Shown here in pieces: positions 44,601 to 56,600 of a stretch of DNA of 64,000 bases. The notes below the pieces were generated by a model, which did not search any database, was not told where the DNA came from, and saw nothing but the letters and a program-made list of their open reading frames with translations. The stretch is from Ochotona curzoniae (Eukaryota > Chordata > Mammalia > Lagomorpha > Ochotonidae), in contig NW_024466421.1 in the NCBI RefSeq assembly GCF_017591425.1, positions 744,001 to 808,000 on the forward strand. The letters are read 5' to 3'. Each line of letters starts with the position of its first letter. Position 1 is the first letter of the stretch. A program made the translations under genes and the position numbers.

Positions 44601-47600
44601 TGCGTGTCCCGTGTTCCGGGTGAGCACGCCCTGCTGTCCCTGCGTGTCCCGTGTTCTGGGTGAGCACGCCCTGCTGTCCCTGCGTGTCCCATGTTCCACC
44701 AGGAGCACACGCTGGCTTGTGATGTTGTCGAGCACCTTGGTTCTGTCCTTGCTGGCAGTGACAGTTGTGACGCAGAGGCGTTGCTGGTATTGGAGTCTTG
44801 TGGTTCTGAGCTGTGATGGCGGTGGGGAGTTACAGTGCCGCTTGGACTACTGACTGTGTTACCGCTGTTGCCGCTGGTGGCCAGGGGAGTGGAGGCTGAC
44901 ATGGAGGCTGTGCTCACAGTTACATTGTCCCCAGCAGCTTCAGTTTCAAGGGGATTTGCAGCCCACCCTAGAATACCCCTTGTGGAAAGCAGACGACTCC
45001 CCAGGCCCCAAGTGTGGCAGACCACAGCAGGCAGGAGCTGGCCAAGATGACTGCAGGAGCAGAGAGAAGAGCTCCTGGGTCGGGGGTGCTCAGGCGAGGC
45101 TTGGAGGAGGTTGGGCTGCCGTGCGGGTGGGAGAGTCAGGGTCCGCAGGAGGAGCCGGGAAGTGCCTGGATCACAAGCTCCCATTTCCAGCTCAGAGCCA
45201 GGCCTGTGGCTAGAAGCCCTGGTTTTGTGCAGCTGGCGCCAGGCAGAGGGGAGGAGATTGGCATCTTGCTTCATGGGGAAATGAGAGTCCCCGGGGCCTT
45301 GGTCACACACCCGTGCTGCTGTGTGTGGCTCAGACGCAGTTCCTGGAGCCAGCTCCACAGGCACGGACACCAGGCCCAGGGAGCCGCAGGTCTGACCTAG
45401 AAGCTGCAACTCAGGGGTCCCAGGTAAGCCAGGTGTCTGGGCCCAACTCTGGATGGGCCTCAGGGACTGGGGTGCCCTTAAGGCCCCATGCCATGAGCCA
45501 GGTGAGCTGGAGTTGGGCAGGGCCAGCCTTGGGGATGCTGCCCCCAACTGTCTGCCCGACAAGAGCTGGGCACGTCCAGGAAGGTCAGGGGTACGAACAC
45601 TTGGGGCCAGGAGTCCTGAAGGATGAGGTCAGGAGGGCACAGGGCCAGAGGGACGCCCCAAGAGCCAGGCCTATGTATGTGATGGGCTGAGGGACTGAGG
45701 GGGGCAGGACACGGGCAGGAGAGGGGTTGGATGCAACATTCAGGGACCATGGTACAAGCCGGAAGCTGAGCTACCTGGGCAGGTGTTCAGGGAGCGACCC
45801 GGTCTCGCTGGGCAGCCCCGAGGGACGGGGAGCTGTGGCATGCACCGGCTCAGGGCCGGTGGTGGGTGCCGGCAGAGGCTCAGAGGCCAGGCTAAGTGGC
45901 ATGTGGCAGGGGGAGGCTCTGCGTCCCCGGCAGTGCCCAAGCTCTCCTGCTGAGGCACAGCGCCTCGTGTGGGAGGACACCCAGTGAGTCATTCACACTG
46001 GAGTGTGAATTAGCCCATCAACTCCCAGGAGACCCCCCCAGCTGCAGTCCGGTAATAGCAGCTGCCTGGTGAGCTGGCCGAGGCATCGGTGCAGCAGCCC
46101 TGGCTGCATGGGCGGGCGGGCACCTGTTGTGGCCCCTGCTTCATTGTCCCCAGATGTCCCGTGAGCACACAGGCCTCTGTCGTCCCCCTAAACAGGGATG
46201 GGATAAGCATTTGTCCACCACACGGGCCAAGATCTGGGGTGTCCAGGAGGGTGGGTGCGTTAGCAGGGGGCTGGAGGCTCGAGGCTACTTACGATGACGG
46301 GTTATTCACATCTGTGACAAAGTGGAAACAGAGATCTTCTGCCGGTCCACTCCCGGAATGCCCCTGCCCCAGTGGATGGGTCGGGCCACACAGCAGTCGC
46401 ACACACACAGGGACAAGTGTCCTAACCCCGTAAGCTGCCACTGCTGCCTTGCAGCCTTGAATCCCGGCTCCCTGATAGAGGACGTTGGCCACATGCCTGC
46501 CCTCAGGGAAGCCTGACCCGAGTCCAGGGTGGACGTGTCAGTCACCTGACCTTAGGCTGCGGGCGGGGGCTGGGAGCCAGGAGCCAGTGGCCGTGGCAGC
46601 CCAGCGGGGATGGTGGTTGGTCTGGCAGGGTGGCCATGGTGGGTGAGAAGCAGCCCCAGTTCTGGTGGCCAGCTGTTGTAAGGAGGCGGAGGTTGGGGAG
46701 CATACTGCAGGAGGAGCCTGCGCCCCTTGTTCCACAGTGCACCGTGCCAGGGTGTTGTCTGGCCACGTTGCCATGGCTGCTGCCATGCCAGGCTGTGCAC
46801 GTGTGTGTATGTGCGTGCAAGTGCTAGGTCCAGCAGCTGGGCACTTCGGAGGCGTGGGCAGCAGGCAGGAAGTGGCCTTTGCCTGGGATGGCCTGAGCCA
46901 GGTGAGCTAGATCCTGTGGCAGGGAGCACCAGTGACCTGAAGGGTAGAGGCAGTGGCTTGATGTGTCCCAGGCTGCCCTCCCCGCAGGCAGCGAGGGCCC
47001 AGGTATTGACTGTGTCTTGAAGCTGAGACAGCATGCAGCCCACAGCCCTCTCACACCTGTGGACGTGCGGATGCATGGCCCATGTCGGCCACTGCGCAGG
47101 AAAACTTTCAGATTTGGGAAAGGACTTGCAAATGCTGCGTATTGGGGTGCAGGCTTTGTTGGAAGGAGAAAAGGGGGTCCTGGCCTTCTGGGGGCACAAG
47201 GCCTCCAGCTGGCCCTGTCTGACGCTGCTGTGCTGCTGTGCACAGGTGGCAGCCGCGGGGTCAGCTGCGCTCTGCAGGCTGTGTCGCAGGCCCTGGGGGC
47301 AGGGCACCAGCCACGGGAAGGGAAAGTAGGCCCTGCTGCCTGGCTGCCTGCTGCGTGGCCTCGGGCGGCTGCCTGGTCCAGTCCACGTGGCCGGCCTGAG
47401 CAGAGCAGAATGGCCAGGAAGGAAGCGGCTGCTGTGGGGCGCGGGGGGGGGGGGGGCTGACCCACTGCTGGCCTGCTGAAGGCACTCCAGAGCGGGGTAG
47501 GGGGAAGGGGGGCGTAGCAGGCTCTGCTGCTTCACCCCTGCCCCGGGCCTGGCTGGCTCTCTGGAGGAGGGCAGCTGCTGCTGTGTTGCCCCAGCTGCAG

Positions 47601-50600
47601 GAGCAGCCCTGGCCCCTCCTCTCTGCAGGCAGCCCCTGCCCTTCCCCAAGGGCTCCGAGCACGCACCTGCCAGGCTGGTTCCATGGCCCAGGCCTCAGGG
47701 GCTGTCCACTCTGAGCCCACCGAGCACCCCTCAGGCAGGTGGCTTGGCACGGTTTCAGGTGTGAGGAGTAGGGCTGGGCTGGGCACCTGACCCCAGCTGG
47801 CAGGAGCCACACACAGGCTGGCGTTCGGCAGGGGACCTGCAGGTGCTGTGAGGGCTACTGGCTGGGTGGTGTCAGGCAGGATTGAGGGGCTTCTGCCCTA
47901 GGAAGTGTATGCGGGGAGTAGGGGGCAGGGGTGCAGGCAGAGGGGCAAGCCGTTGGGATCCATGCCAGTGTCCTCCACAGCCCCTCCACCTGCCCTGATT
48001 TCAAAGACACAGGCTGGGGACTGGAGGCTGGACCTTGGTCTGCCCTGCACTGGGGATGCAGGCAGCTAGGGGTGGGGGCGGTATTCAGGTGGCCCTGGGG
48101 ACCCCCCATTGTGCCAATACTGGCTCCTGGAGCACGTGGCCCAAGGTTCGGAGCTCTGCACCACACACCCCTGTACTCACTGCTCGCCCTTGTGCTCAGG
48201 TTCTTTGGAAGGGCCCTAGGATTGCGGGGTAGGGCAGGACCGCAGCGCCCCAGCGCCCCAGCTGCCTCCTGCCTCAGCCCTTGAGCGGGAGCCTCAGTAG
48301 GAGGGAGTCCTTGTCCCAGGGGAGGGGGAAAGCTGGCGCTCAGGAATTCTCAGGGTTCCTTCCCCTGACCCCCCATGCCCTGGGACCTGCATCTCAGCAG
48401 GGAAGCTGTGGCTAGCACAGCCAGGCCCAGGGCCAGGCCTTGCATCAGCAGGGAGCCCCCCAACCCCTCCTCTCCACTGTCCCCATTCCAGAGACTGAAA
48501 GAAGGCATGGAGGTGGGTAGCCCTGCAGCTCCTAAAACCTAGACGTCTGATCAGAGGCTGTGGGGGTGCTGCCTCCCACAGTCCTGGGGGAGGAGGGCAG
48601 GGACTGTGCAAAGCACCTATGCGTGTGTCGTGGTGGGTGGCCTGTCCGCCAGGTTGGCTGCCTGGGTCGCGGCTTGTGTTCCCAGCGAAGGAAGGGGCAT
48701 GCGTGTGGGTACTGCAGACCTCCCGGCCGGCAGGCAGGCCTGCCCCAGGGCCGGCCGCAGGGGCACACTTGGAAGTTTCTGGACAAGGGGTGGGGGGGGG
48801 GCGGTGGTCAAGGTGCGCTCCCCTTGGGCCTGCAGGAGGGGCCGCGGTTCGGCAGAGCAGAGGGAAGTTTTGCAGCCACCCGCAGCCTCCTCCACTCGGG
48901 GGAGGTCTCGGCTGTCCCCTTGTGTGCTGGGAGCGGTGAGCCTGGGGGGAGGTGAGTGTGCGGAACCGAGTCCAAGGTCACCAGTTCCAGCCAGTGCCCA
49001 GAGCTGTGGAGCGGCGGGCTCTCCAGCCCGCCCCGCGCCCCCAGACCGGGGCGCACACGCAGGGTCCCTGGCCTTCCTGGTCCACGTGCGCCCACACGTC
49101 CACCCCCGCCCCGGGCACTGCCCTCCTCCTCTCTCCGGGACGACCCCTCAGCTCCCTGCGAGGGTGGGGCGAGGGCGCGGGACCGCGGGGAGCGGGGCGG
49201 CGGCCGTGGACGGGAGCCGGGCACGGGGCCAGCGCCCCCCGCCCCTCCCCCGCTCCCCGCCCCGCGCTCCCGCGGGCGGCTCTCGGCGGCTCCGGCGCGC
49301 GGCGGGGCGGGCACAGAGCGCGGCCATGGGCGCCCGGGCGGCCGGGCCTGGCGGCACCACCGGCGGCGGCGGCGGGCAGGCGGGCGCGCGGCTGCGGGCT
49401 CAGGTGCAGGTGCGGGGATGCGGTCGGGGCGCGGCGGGGGCCCGGGCGGGCGCCGCTCGGGGGACCCGGGCCGCCCGCGCCCCCGCTGACGCTGCCGCCT
49501 GTCTCCCCCGTGTCCTGCCCGCCCCCAGACCCTCCTCCTCCGCCCCCCCGCAGCTCGGGCTCTGGTCGTGGCGCGGCTGCCGCACGGTGCCTCTCGACGC
49601 CCTCCGGACGCGCTGCCTGTGTGACCGGCTCTCCACCTTCGCCATCTTAGCCCAGCTCAGCGCTGACGCGGTGAGACCCCGGCGGGACGCGCGGGGGAGG
49701 GGTGCGCCGAGCGTTCCTGGGCAGGAGGGCCACGCGCCACGGGCCCCGGGGGCAGTGGCCCTGGATCGGTGGGGCTGGGGTGGCCGAGGGAGGGATGGCC
49801 TTTGCACCCGCAGCCTCCCTTGGCCTGGACAGCGCCTGGGGCCTCTGGCGAAGGTGGGTGGCCGCGTGGAGTTAGGGACCCAGAGGAAGTGAGTGATGGA
49901 TTGGGGTTGTGTTTCAGAGAGCTCGGGTCTCCAGGGGAACGAGGCTGGCCCGTGGGACCCTTCAGGGCCTGGCACCCTCCTGCGACCCTTCTCTCGGTCA
50001 CCTCGGCTGAGGGAGGAGGAGGTCCCAGTCCCAGGGGTCCTGTCCAGGGGACAGGAGACAGCAGCAGTGGCCCCAGGCAGCGCGCTGGGGGTGGCAGAGG
50101 CTGCTGGGCCTGGCCCAAGTTCCCAGGCAGGCCCCCTCAACTCCAGAGCTTCCTTTTTGTTTCTGGGATTCTTGTGGGGGCTGTGAGTTTCTATGGCAAC
50201 AGCCTCAGGGGGGCCAGCCTCGCTGCCGGGGCCCTGGGTGCTGGGCTCCCTCCCCGCCCACGCTGGCTGTGCTGCACCCACTGGCCCCAGGAAAGCTGGA
50301 GCATCCTCCACACTGGGTCCACCCATGGCGTGGGGCAGGGGTCCAGCCCAGCCCAGCAGTGGCCAGTTGAAGGCCTGACCGGGGAGGAGACTCGGTCCCC
50401 TGGGCATGCGGGGCAGCCAGGCTTGTCTCTCGAAGCACGGGTTCCCTGTGGAAGATGATGCCAGTACTCTGAGAACATTCCAGAACAGGACCCCTTTATC
50501 CCATGGAGCATGGGGAGGGCTGCCTTGCCGTCGGCCAGGGTCTCTGCAGTGTCAGGTCACCGACTGGGGGGGAAGCTGGCTGTGGATAGGGGTCCGAGAC

Positions 50601-53600
50601 GGTGCATCTGGGCTGGACAGGGGTCAGGGTGCCCTCCCGTCAGACACCCCTCGGGCTGTGTGCTGGCCCTGAGGGCTCCCTAAAGGAGGAGGCAGTGTTC
50701 CTAACATCCAGCAGCCAGCTCCGTGGGCACAGCCTCCCACTGGGGTGTGGAGGGGACCATAGGGGTGCTATCATACTGCCCCTAGCCCAGGGGATCGTGA
50801 GAGACCCAGGCAAGAGTCTGGCCCGGGCTGCCTTCCCCGTCAGCTGGGCCTGTGGGCAGCTGTGGCATGGCTCCCTCCGGGGTGCATGGCTCTGCTGGTG
50901 GACCTCCCACAGGGAGCCACTGCCATGCTGGCTGTGGCCCGTGAGCGCCTGGGGCTTGAATGCCCTCAAGGGCCTGGGCTCTGGTTGTCTCCATGATGTG
51001 TGCGGTGAGGTGGCCTGAAGTGTGCTCCAGGCCGGGCTGGGGCAGAGGTGCCAGGACAGGTTGGCGGTGGGGCCCTAGGAGCATGCCAAGGGGGATAGAG
51101 GCACATCGGGTCCAGGCGCTGGCCCGTGGGCCTGGGCAGGGCCAATGTAGCCTAGCTGGGGCTAGCCAAACCAGCTGGGTGGAGAAGGGAGCAGGAGCTG
51201 GGGTAATGGGCTGAGCCTGGCAGGCTCTTGGGGGCCGTGGGAGCAGGGAGTGGGTGGTCAGGGGCTCCAGCAGAGTAGGGCCCGGGCCAGGTGCGGCCTG
51301 CGGGTGGCTGTGGCTGGGAAAGTTGAGTAATCCGGTGAGTCACACCTGCGGGGGCGCCCCGTCGCCTGCCTTGGGCCGTGGGTGGTTGCACGAGGCCCTG
51401 TGCTTCAGGCACTGGCCACAGCCTGGAGCAGAGTGAGTGGTTGTGCAGGTCCCCAAGTGCTGCAGGACCAGGGGTCAGCAGTCAGTGCGGGACCTAGAGA
51501 CCAATCCTCGGCGTGTGGCGTGGGCCCAGCTTGAGCCTGTGACTGGTTCAGGGTCCAAAACTTAGTACTGTACAGCCGGAGCCTTGGTGGGGAGCGAGGT
51601 GTGTGAGACGGGGCTGGCGGGAGTGGGCGATACACGAGGGAGGCCATGCATGGGTCTGGGGCCCTGGTTAGGGAAGGAGCAGGGGGCAAGGATGGTTTCA
51701 GGTTTGGGTGTGTAGGGAGGAGCTTTGGGGGGCATCCTGGGCCCTGGGGCTGAGCTCCACCCTCTGTCCTGCCTCCCGGCCACACCCAGCAAAACCTGCT
51801 GGCTGGGGCTGTCAACTGGGTGACTGATGAGCCGGGCGGGGGAGGAGCACCAGGCAGGCCGGCAGGTGGGTGAGTGGCTGCCTCCAGCTCCGCCAGGCCT
51901 AATGAGAGCAGACGGAGGCAGATGGCCACAGAGGTCGGGCAAGGCTTGCCCTGGGACAGACGCAAGCCACTCGACTGGGCCATCCATGACCTGTGAGGAT
52001 GTCCCTTCTGCCCTGTCCCCAGCCCCAGCCCTACCCTCTGTGCAGAGGCAGGAGGCTCCAGTGTTCCCTATGGGGCTGGCCATACCCTTCATCCTTCATC
52101 TTTTATGGAGTGGAGTAAGACCCCTGGCTCATGCTCCGAGTCTCCCATGGGGCTCAGCGGCATGGGGCTACCCCAGGGGTCTGCCTGGAGGCTGTGACTT
52201 GTAAGCTGAGCCTGGTGAGGTCGGAGCCAAACTGCCTGGTGTCAGAGAAGGCACAGCCTCAGCCTGGGTGCCCAGTCTGGTATGTCTGGGCCAGTGTGCA
52301 CCTCAGGAAGCCCTAGGTCTGTGAGCCTGTGACGTGTGTGGTCTGTGGCTCGGGTCTTATCGGACGTGGAGGAGACAGGGTGGGAGGCTGGAAATGCTGG
52401 ACAGCCTGCGAGGTCCTCCATGGCTCCTTGGGTGCTGCAGGGTCCTCACTGGCCAGGCAGCCGGTGGGGGTGGGGAAGGGGCAGTTGGATCACCCAGAGT
52501 CTCCAGGATGCTCCTGGCATCTCAGATAGAGTATGGTGGGACCAGCCTGGGTCTTCTGGGATGGAACGGGATGGGAGGCAAGCTGAGCTGGGGACAGTAA
52601 CCAGGGACCCCACCCCTGGTGGACAGGGGCACATCTGAGAGGGTCGGACGTGTCCTTAGGAGCAGGGGGTGAGAGGCAGGTTCAGTGGGCACTGGCACAA
52701 AGCCCAGGGCAGGGCAGGGAGTTGTCTCAATGGTCTTCTAACCCTCAGGTGCCAGTGGCAGGCCCCCACAGAGGTGCTGGAAAGGGGGATCCCAGTGGTC
52801 TGGGATGTTGAGAGCCTCCCCTCTGTGGGGGTCACTGACACCTGTGCTTGGCAGGAGCCAGGCCCAGGGCACTGTGCTGACCGCACCTCTCTCCCGCACC
52901 CAGAACATGGAGAAGGCGGCAGGGCCTTCTGTGACACTTGTCGTGGGCTGTGGCGTTTCCTCTCTCACCTTGCTCCTCTTGGTCATCATCTACGTGTCTG
53001 TGTGGAGGTGGGTACCTGCACTGCTGGCCCACGGGCCGCCCCACGGGCTGTGTGGAGGTGGGTACCTGCACTGCTGGCCCACGGGCCGCCCCACGGGCTG
53101 TGTGGAGGTGGGTGCCTGCACTGCTACCCCAGGCCACCCCACGGGCTGTGTGGAGGTGGGTGTCTGCACTGCCACCCCGGGCCGCCCCACGGGCTGTGTG
53201 CAGGTGGGTGCCTGCACTGCTGGCCCGGGCCGCCCCACGGGCTGTGTGCAGGTGGGTGCCTGCACTGCTGGCCCACGGGCTGCCCCACGGGCTGCCCCAC
53301 GGGCTGTGTGCAGGTGGGTGCCTGCGCTGCCACCCTGTGCCACCCCATGGGCTGTGTGCAGGTGGGTGCCTGCACTGCCACCCCGGGCCACCCCACGGGC
53401 TGTGTGGAGGTGGGTGCCCGCGCTGCCACCCTGGACTACCCCACATGGCTCAGAGTCTGTGCACGGCAGCCAGCCTGTTCTGCAAAGCACCCCACTTCCT
53501 TCTGCCTCCACCCCACTCACGTAGCCAGCACCTGCCACAGGCCCCTAAGCCTCCCTCGTGTGTCTGCGCATAGGCTGGGGCACAGCTCCCTCTCCCCGCC

Positions 53601-56600
53601 CACCCTCTGCTCACGTGGCACCAGTGCAGGTGCCCTCAGCCTAGGCAGAGGGATTCCTAGCCGGGTGTGAGGGATGCCTAGCCAGGGTGCTAGGAACCCT
53701 GTGCCCACCTGCCTGCCTACCCCCTGATTCCAGCCCCATTGGAGAGGAGCCAGGATCAGGGTGGGTGGGCCCAAGGTCACTGCCCAGGAGCTAAGCTGGG
53801 ACTCCCAGCATGTTCTGAGAACGTGTGGCTGCCGCGCCTGGCTGCTTGGGTGCCCACAGACAGCCCTGTGGCAGCTGACAGTCAGAACTGACGGCCCAGC
53901 CACTGCCTGGCACGGCAGCCGGAGGTTGATGGGAGAAAGGGAGGGAGAGTGGGCACAGCAGGCACCCTCCACTCTCCTGCCCAAGGACACAGCATGCCTG
54001 GTGCTGTCCACGTAGGGATCCAAGGGGCCCTGGCGTTATCCCCACCCCCACCCCCAGAGCCAATACCCTGTGGAGGACCTGAGTCCTCACATATCTGGGG
54101 CCTGTAATGTGGAGACTCTGAATCCCAGCTCAGCTGCATTAGCTCAGCCTGGTTAGCTCAGCCCTGTGTTGTTTTCTGTCCCAAGGGACAGTGACAGTGG
54201 TGATGACGATGGTGGTGATGATGGTCATGAAGGTGATGGTGATGATGGTGGTGATGATGATGGTGATGGTGATATGGTGACGGTGGTGATGGTGGTGATG
54301 ATGGTGATGAAGGTGATGGTAATGATGATGGTGATGGTGATAGTGGTGATGGTGGTGATGGTGGATGATGGTGATGATGGTGATGGTGGATGATGGTGAT
54401 GGTGATGGTGATGGTGGATGATGGTGATGATGATGGCGATGGTGGATGATGGTGATGGTGGATGATGGTGATGGTGATGATGGTGATGATGATGGTGATG
54501 GTGGATGATGGTGATGATGGTATGGTGATGGCGATGGTGGATGATGGTGATGGTGGATGATGGTGATGATGATGGTGGTGATGGTGATGGTGGTGATGAT
54601 GATGGTGATGATGGTGATGATGGTGATGATGGTGATGATGATGGTGATGGTGGATGATGGTGATGATGGTGATGATGGTGGTGATGATGATGGTGGTGAT
54701 GGCGATGGTGGATGATGGTGATGGTGGATGATGGTGATGATGGTGATGATGATGGTGATGAAGGTGATGGTGATGATGGTGATGGTGGATGATGGTGATG
54801 GTGATGATGGTGATGATGGTGATGGTGGATGATGGTGATGGTGATGATGGTGGATGATGGTGATGATGATGGTGATGATGGTGATGGTGGTGATGGTGAT
54901 GGTGGATGATGGTGATGATGGTGATGATGGTGGTGATGATAATGGTGGTGATGGCGATGGTGATGATGATGATGATGGCGATGGTGGATGATGGTGATGG
55001 TGGATGATGGTGATGATGGTGATGGATGATGGTGATGGTGATGATGGTGATGGTGATGATGATGGTGATGGTGGATGATGGTGATGATGGTGATGATGAT
55101 GGTGATGGTGGTGATGGTGATGAAGGTGATGGTGATAATGGTGATGGTGGTGATGATGGTGGTGGTGGTGATACGGTGATGGTGATGATGGTGATGAAGG
55201 TGATGGTGATGATGGTGATGGTGATGATGGTGATGATGGTGGTGATGGTGATGATGATGGTGATGGTGATGATGGTGATGGTGATGATGGTGATGATGGT
55301 GATGAAGGTGATGGTGATGATGTTGGTGATGGTGGTGATGGTGATGGTGATGATGGTGATGAAGGTGATAGTGATAGTGATGGCTGTGCTGGTCATGCAG
55401 TGGCTGCTGGGAAGTGTGGGACCTGTCCTGGTGTCGGATGACTTGGGTCTCTGTGGAGGTGAGGCTCTGCTGGCGCTGACCCAGGCTTGCCTGTCCCACA
55501 GGTACATTCGCTCGGAGCGGTCCGTCATCCTCATCAACTTCTGCCTGTCCATCATCTCTTCCAACGCCCTCATCCTCATCGGGCAGACCCAGACCCGCAA
55601 CAAGGTAAGCACTGCTCCCCACTGGGTGCGGGAGGGTGCAGGCGCTCGGAGGCTGCCCTGGGTGGCTCAAGCCCCTTGTCTGGCCCACCCTAGGGGCAAG
55701 GAGGCAGCCAGGGCTGCCACTGGGTGGGAATTCAACCATTGGGCCTGCACACAGCAGGTACCTGTGGCCAGCTCTTCCTGTGGTGGCTAACCTTGACCCT
55801 GGGTGGCAGTGGAGCTCATTGGTCAGTCCACATTCTCTCCCACGGACACTGCAGTCCTAGTCCTGGAAGGCAGGCAGAAAGGATGGCAGCAAGACACACA
55901 GGGCCTGGCCATGTATGGGGACAGGAGTTCATGGCTGTCCTGAGACCTGCTGTGTGTCCCTGGGGTGCCCCTGTCGGCCTTGGGATCATTCCTCCTATGG
56001 GATGGCCTGGGGTTCTGGAGTGGACACTGGGATGTGTCTATGGCAGGTGGCCGAGGATAGATCCTGGCAGCCTGTGGGCAGGAAGATTGGGGGGATGGAG
56101 TGGGGTGGGCATGCGCCCCCAGCCCACACTGCCACCGTCCGCTGCCCACCCAGGTGATGTGCACGCTGGTGGCGGCCTTCCTGCACTTCTTCTTCTTGTC
56201 GTCCTTCTGCTGGGTGCTCACCGAGGCCTGGCAGTCCTACATGGCCGTCACTGGCCGTCTCCGGAACCGGCTCATTCGCAAGCGCTTCCTCTGCCTTGGC
56301 TGGGGTGAGCTGTGTGTGCACACGGAGGTGCTGGGCTGTGGCGGGCGGGTGGGTGCTGTCCCTGCTTTCACAGCTGTGCCTGTCCCTCCCACACCTTCCC
56401 GCAGAGTATGCCGGGTCAATCATGGCCAGCTGCCCTGCCCCCGGCCTCTTGAGCTGTGTATTCAGCCCTGGGGTCCACTTCTGCATCCTGCACCTTGGGT
56501 GGTGGCCAGCGGTGACTCAGGGAGTCAGTCTCCTGCCATCTCCGTGGGCTCCTGGCTTTGGTCTGGGCCATTGCTGATGTCAGGGCAGTGGACAGTGAAA

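Larger units (their letters stand above)
35966..49528 (+). other. ADGRB1: Intron 17 of ADGRB1 (13.6 kb)
   Basis: 35.97-40.0 kb is unique GC-rich DNA with degraded MIRs. 40.16-44.7 kb is almost all tandem repeat. 44.7-48.9 kb is unique, with a T-box-like palindrome at 45,991. A CpG island starts at about 48.96 kb and runs through exon 18. No protein-coding exon other than a possible internal first exon is supported. Confidence 0.8.
48960..49760 (+). promoter_or_regulatory. ADGRB1: Internal CpG island, candidate alternative promoter in intron 17
   Basis: CpG density rises sharply here with GGGCGGGG-type boxes, and the island encloses exon 18. An ATG in strong context (CGGCCATGG, 49,326) lies 203 bp before exon 18 and is in frame with it. 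I recall a report of ADGRB1 isoforms from an alternative promoter in intron 17; the intron number agrees with my exon count here. Transcription in this species is not shown by sequence alone. Confidence 0.55.

Noticed and set aside
40155..44700. CRISPR-like array
   Set aside because: Direct repeats have no unique spacers and the context is a mammalian intron; these are minisatellites.
49404..49415. Donor-like CAG|GTGCAG and CAG|GTGCGG in the internal first exon
   Set aside because: Both would leave phase 0, which does not fit the exon 18 acceptor phase; continuous reading into exon 18 keeps the frame.
54158..55739. Minus-strand His/Ile/Thr-rich ORFs near 500 codons
   Set aside because: Translation of the GATGGT array; simple-sequence artefact.
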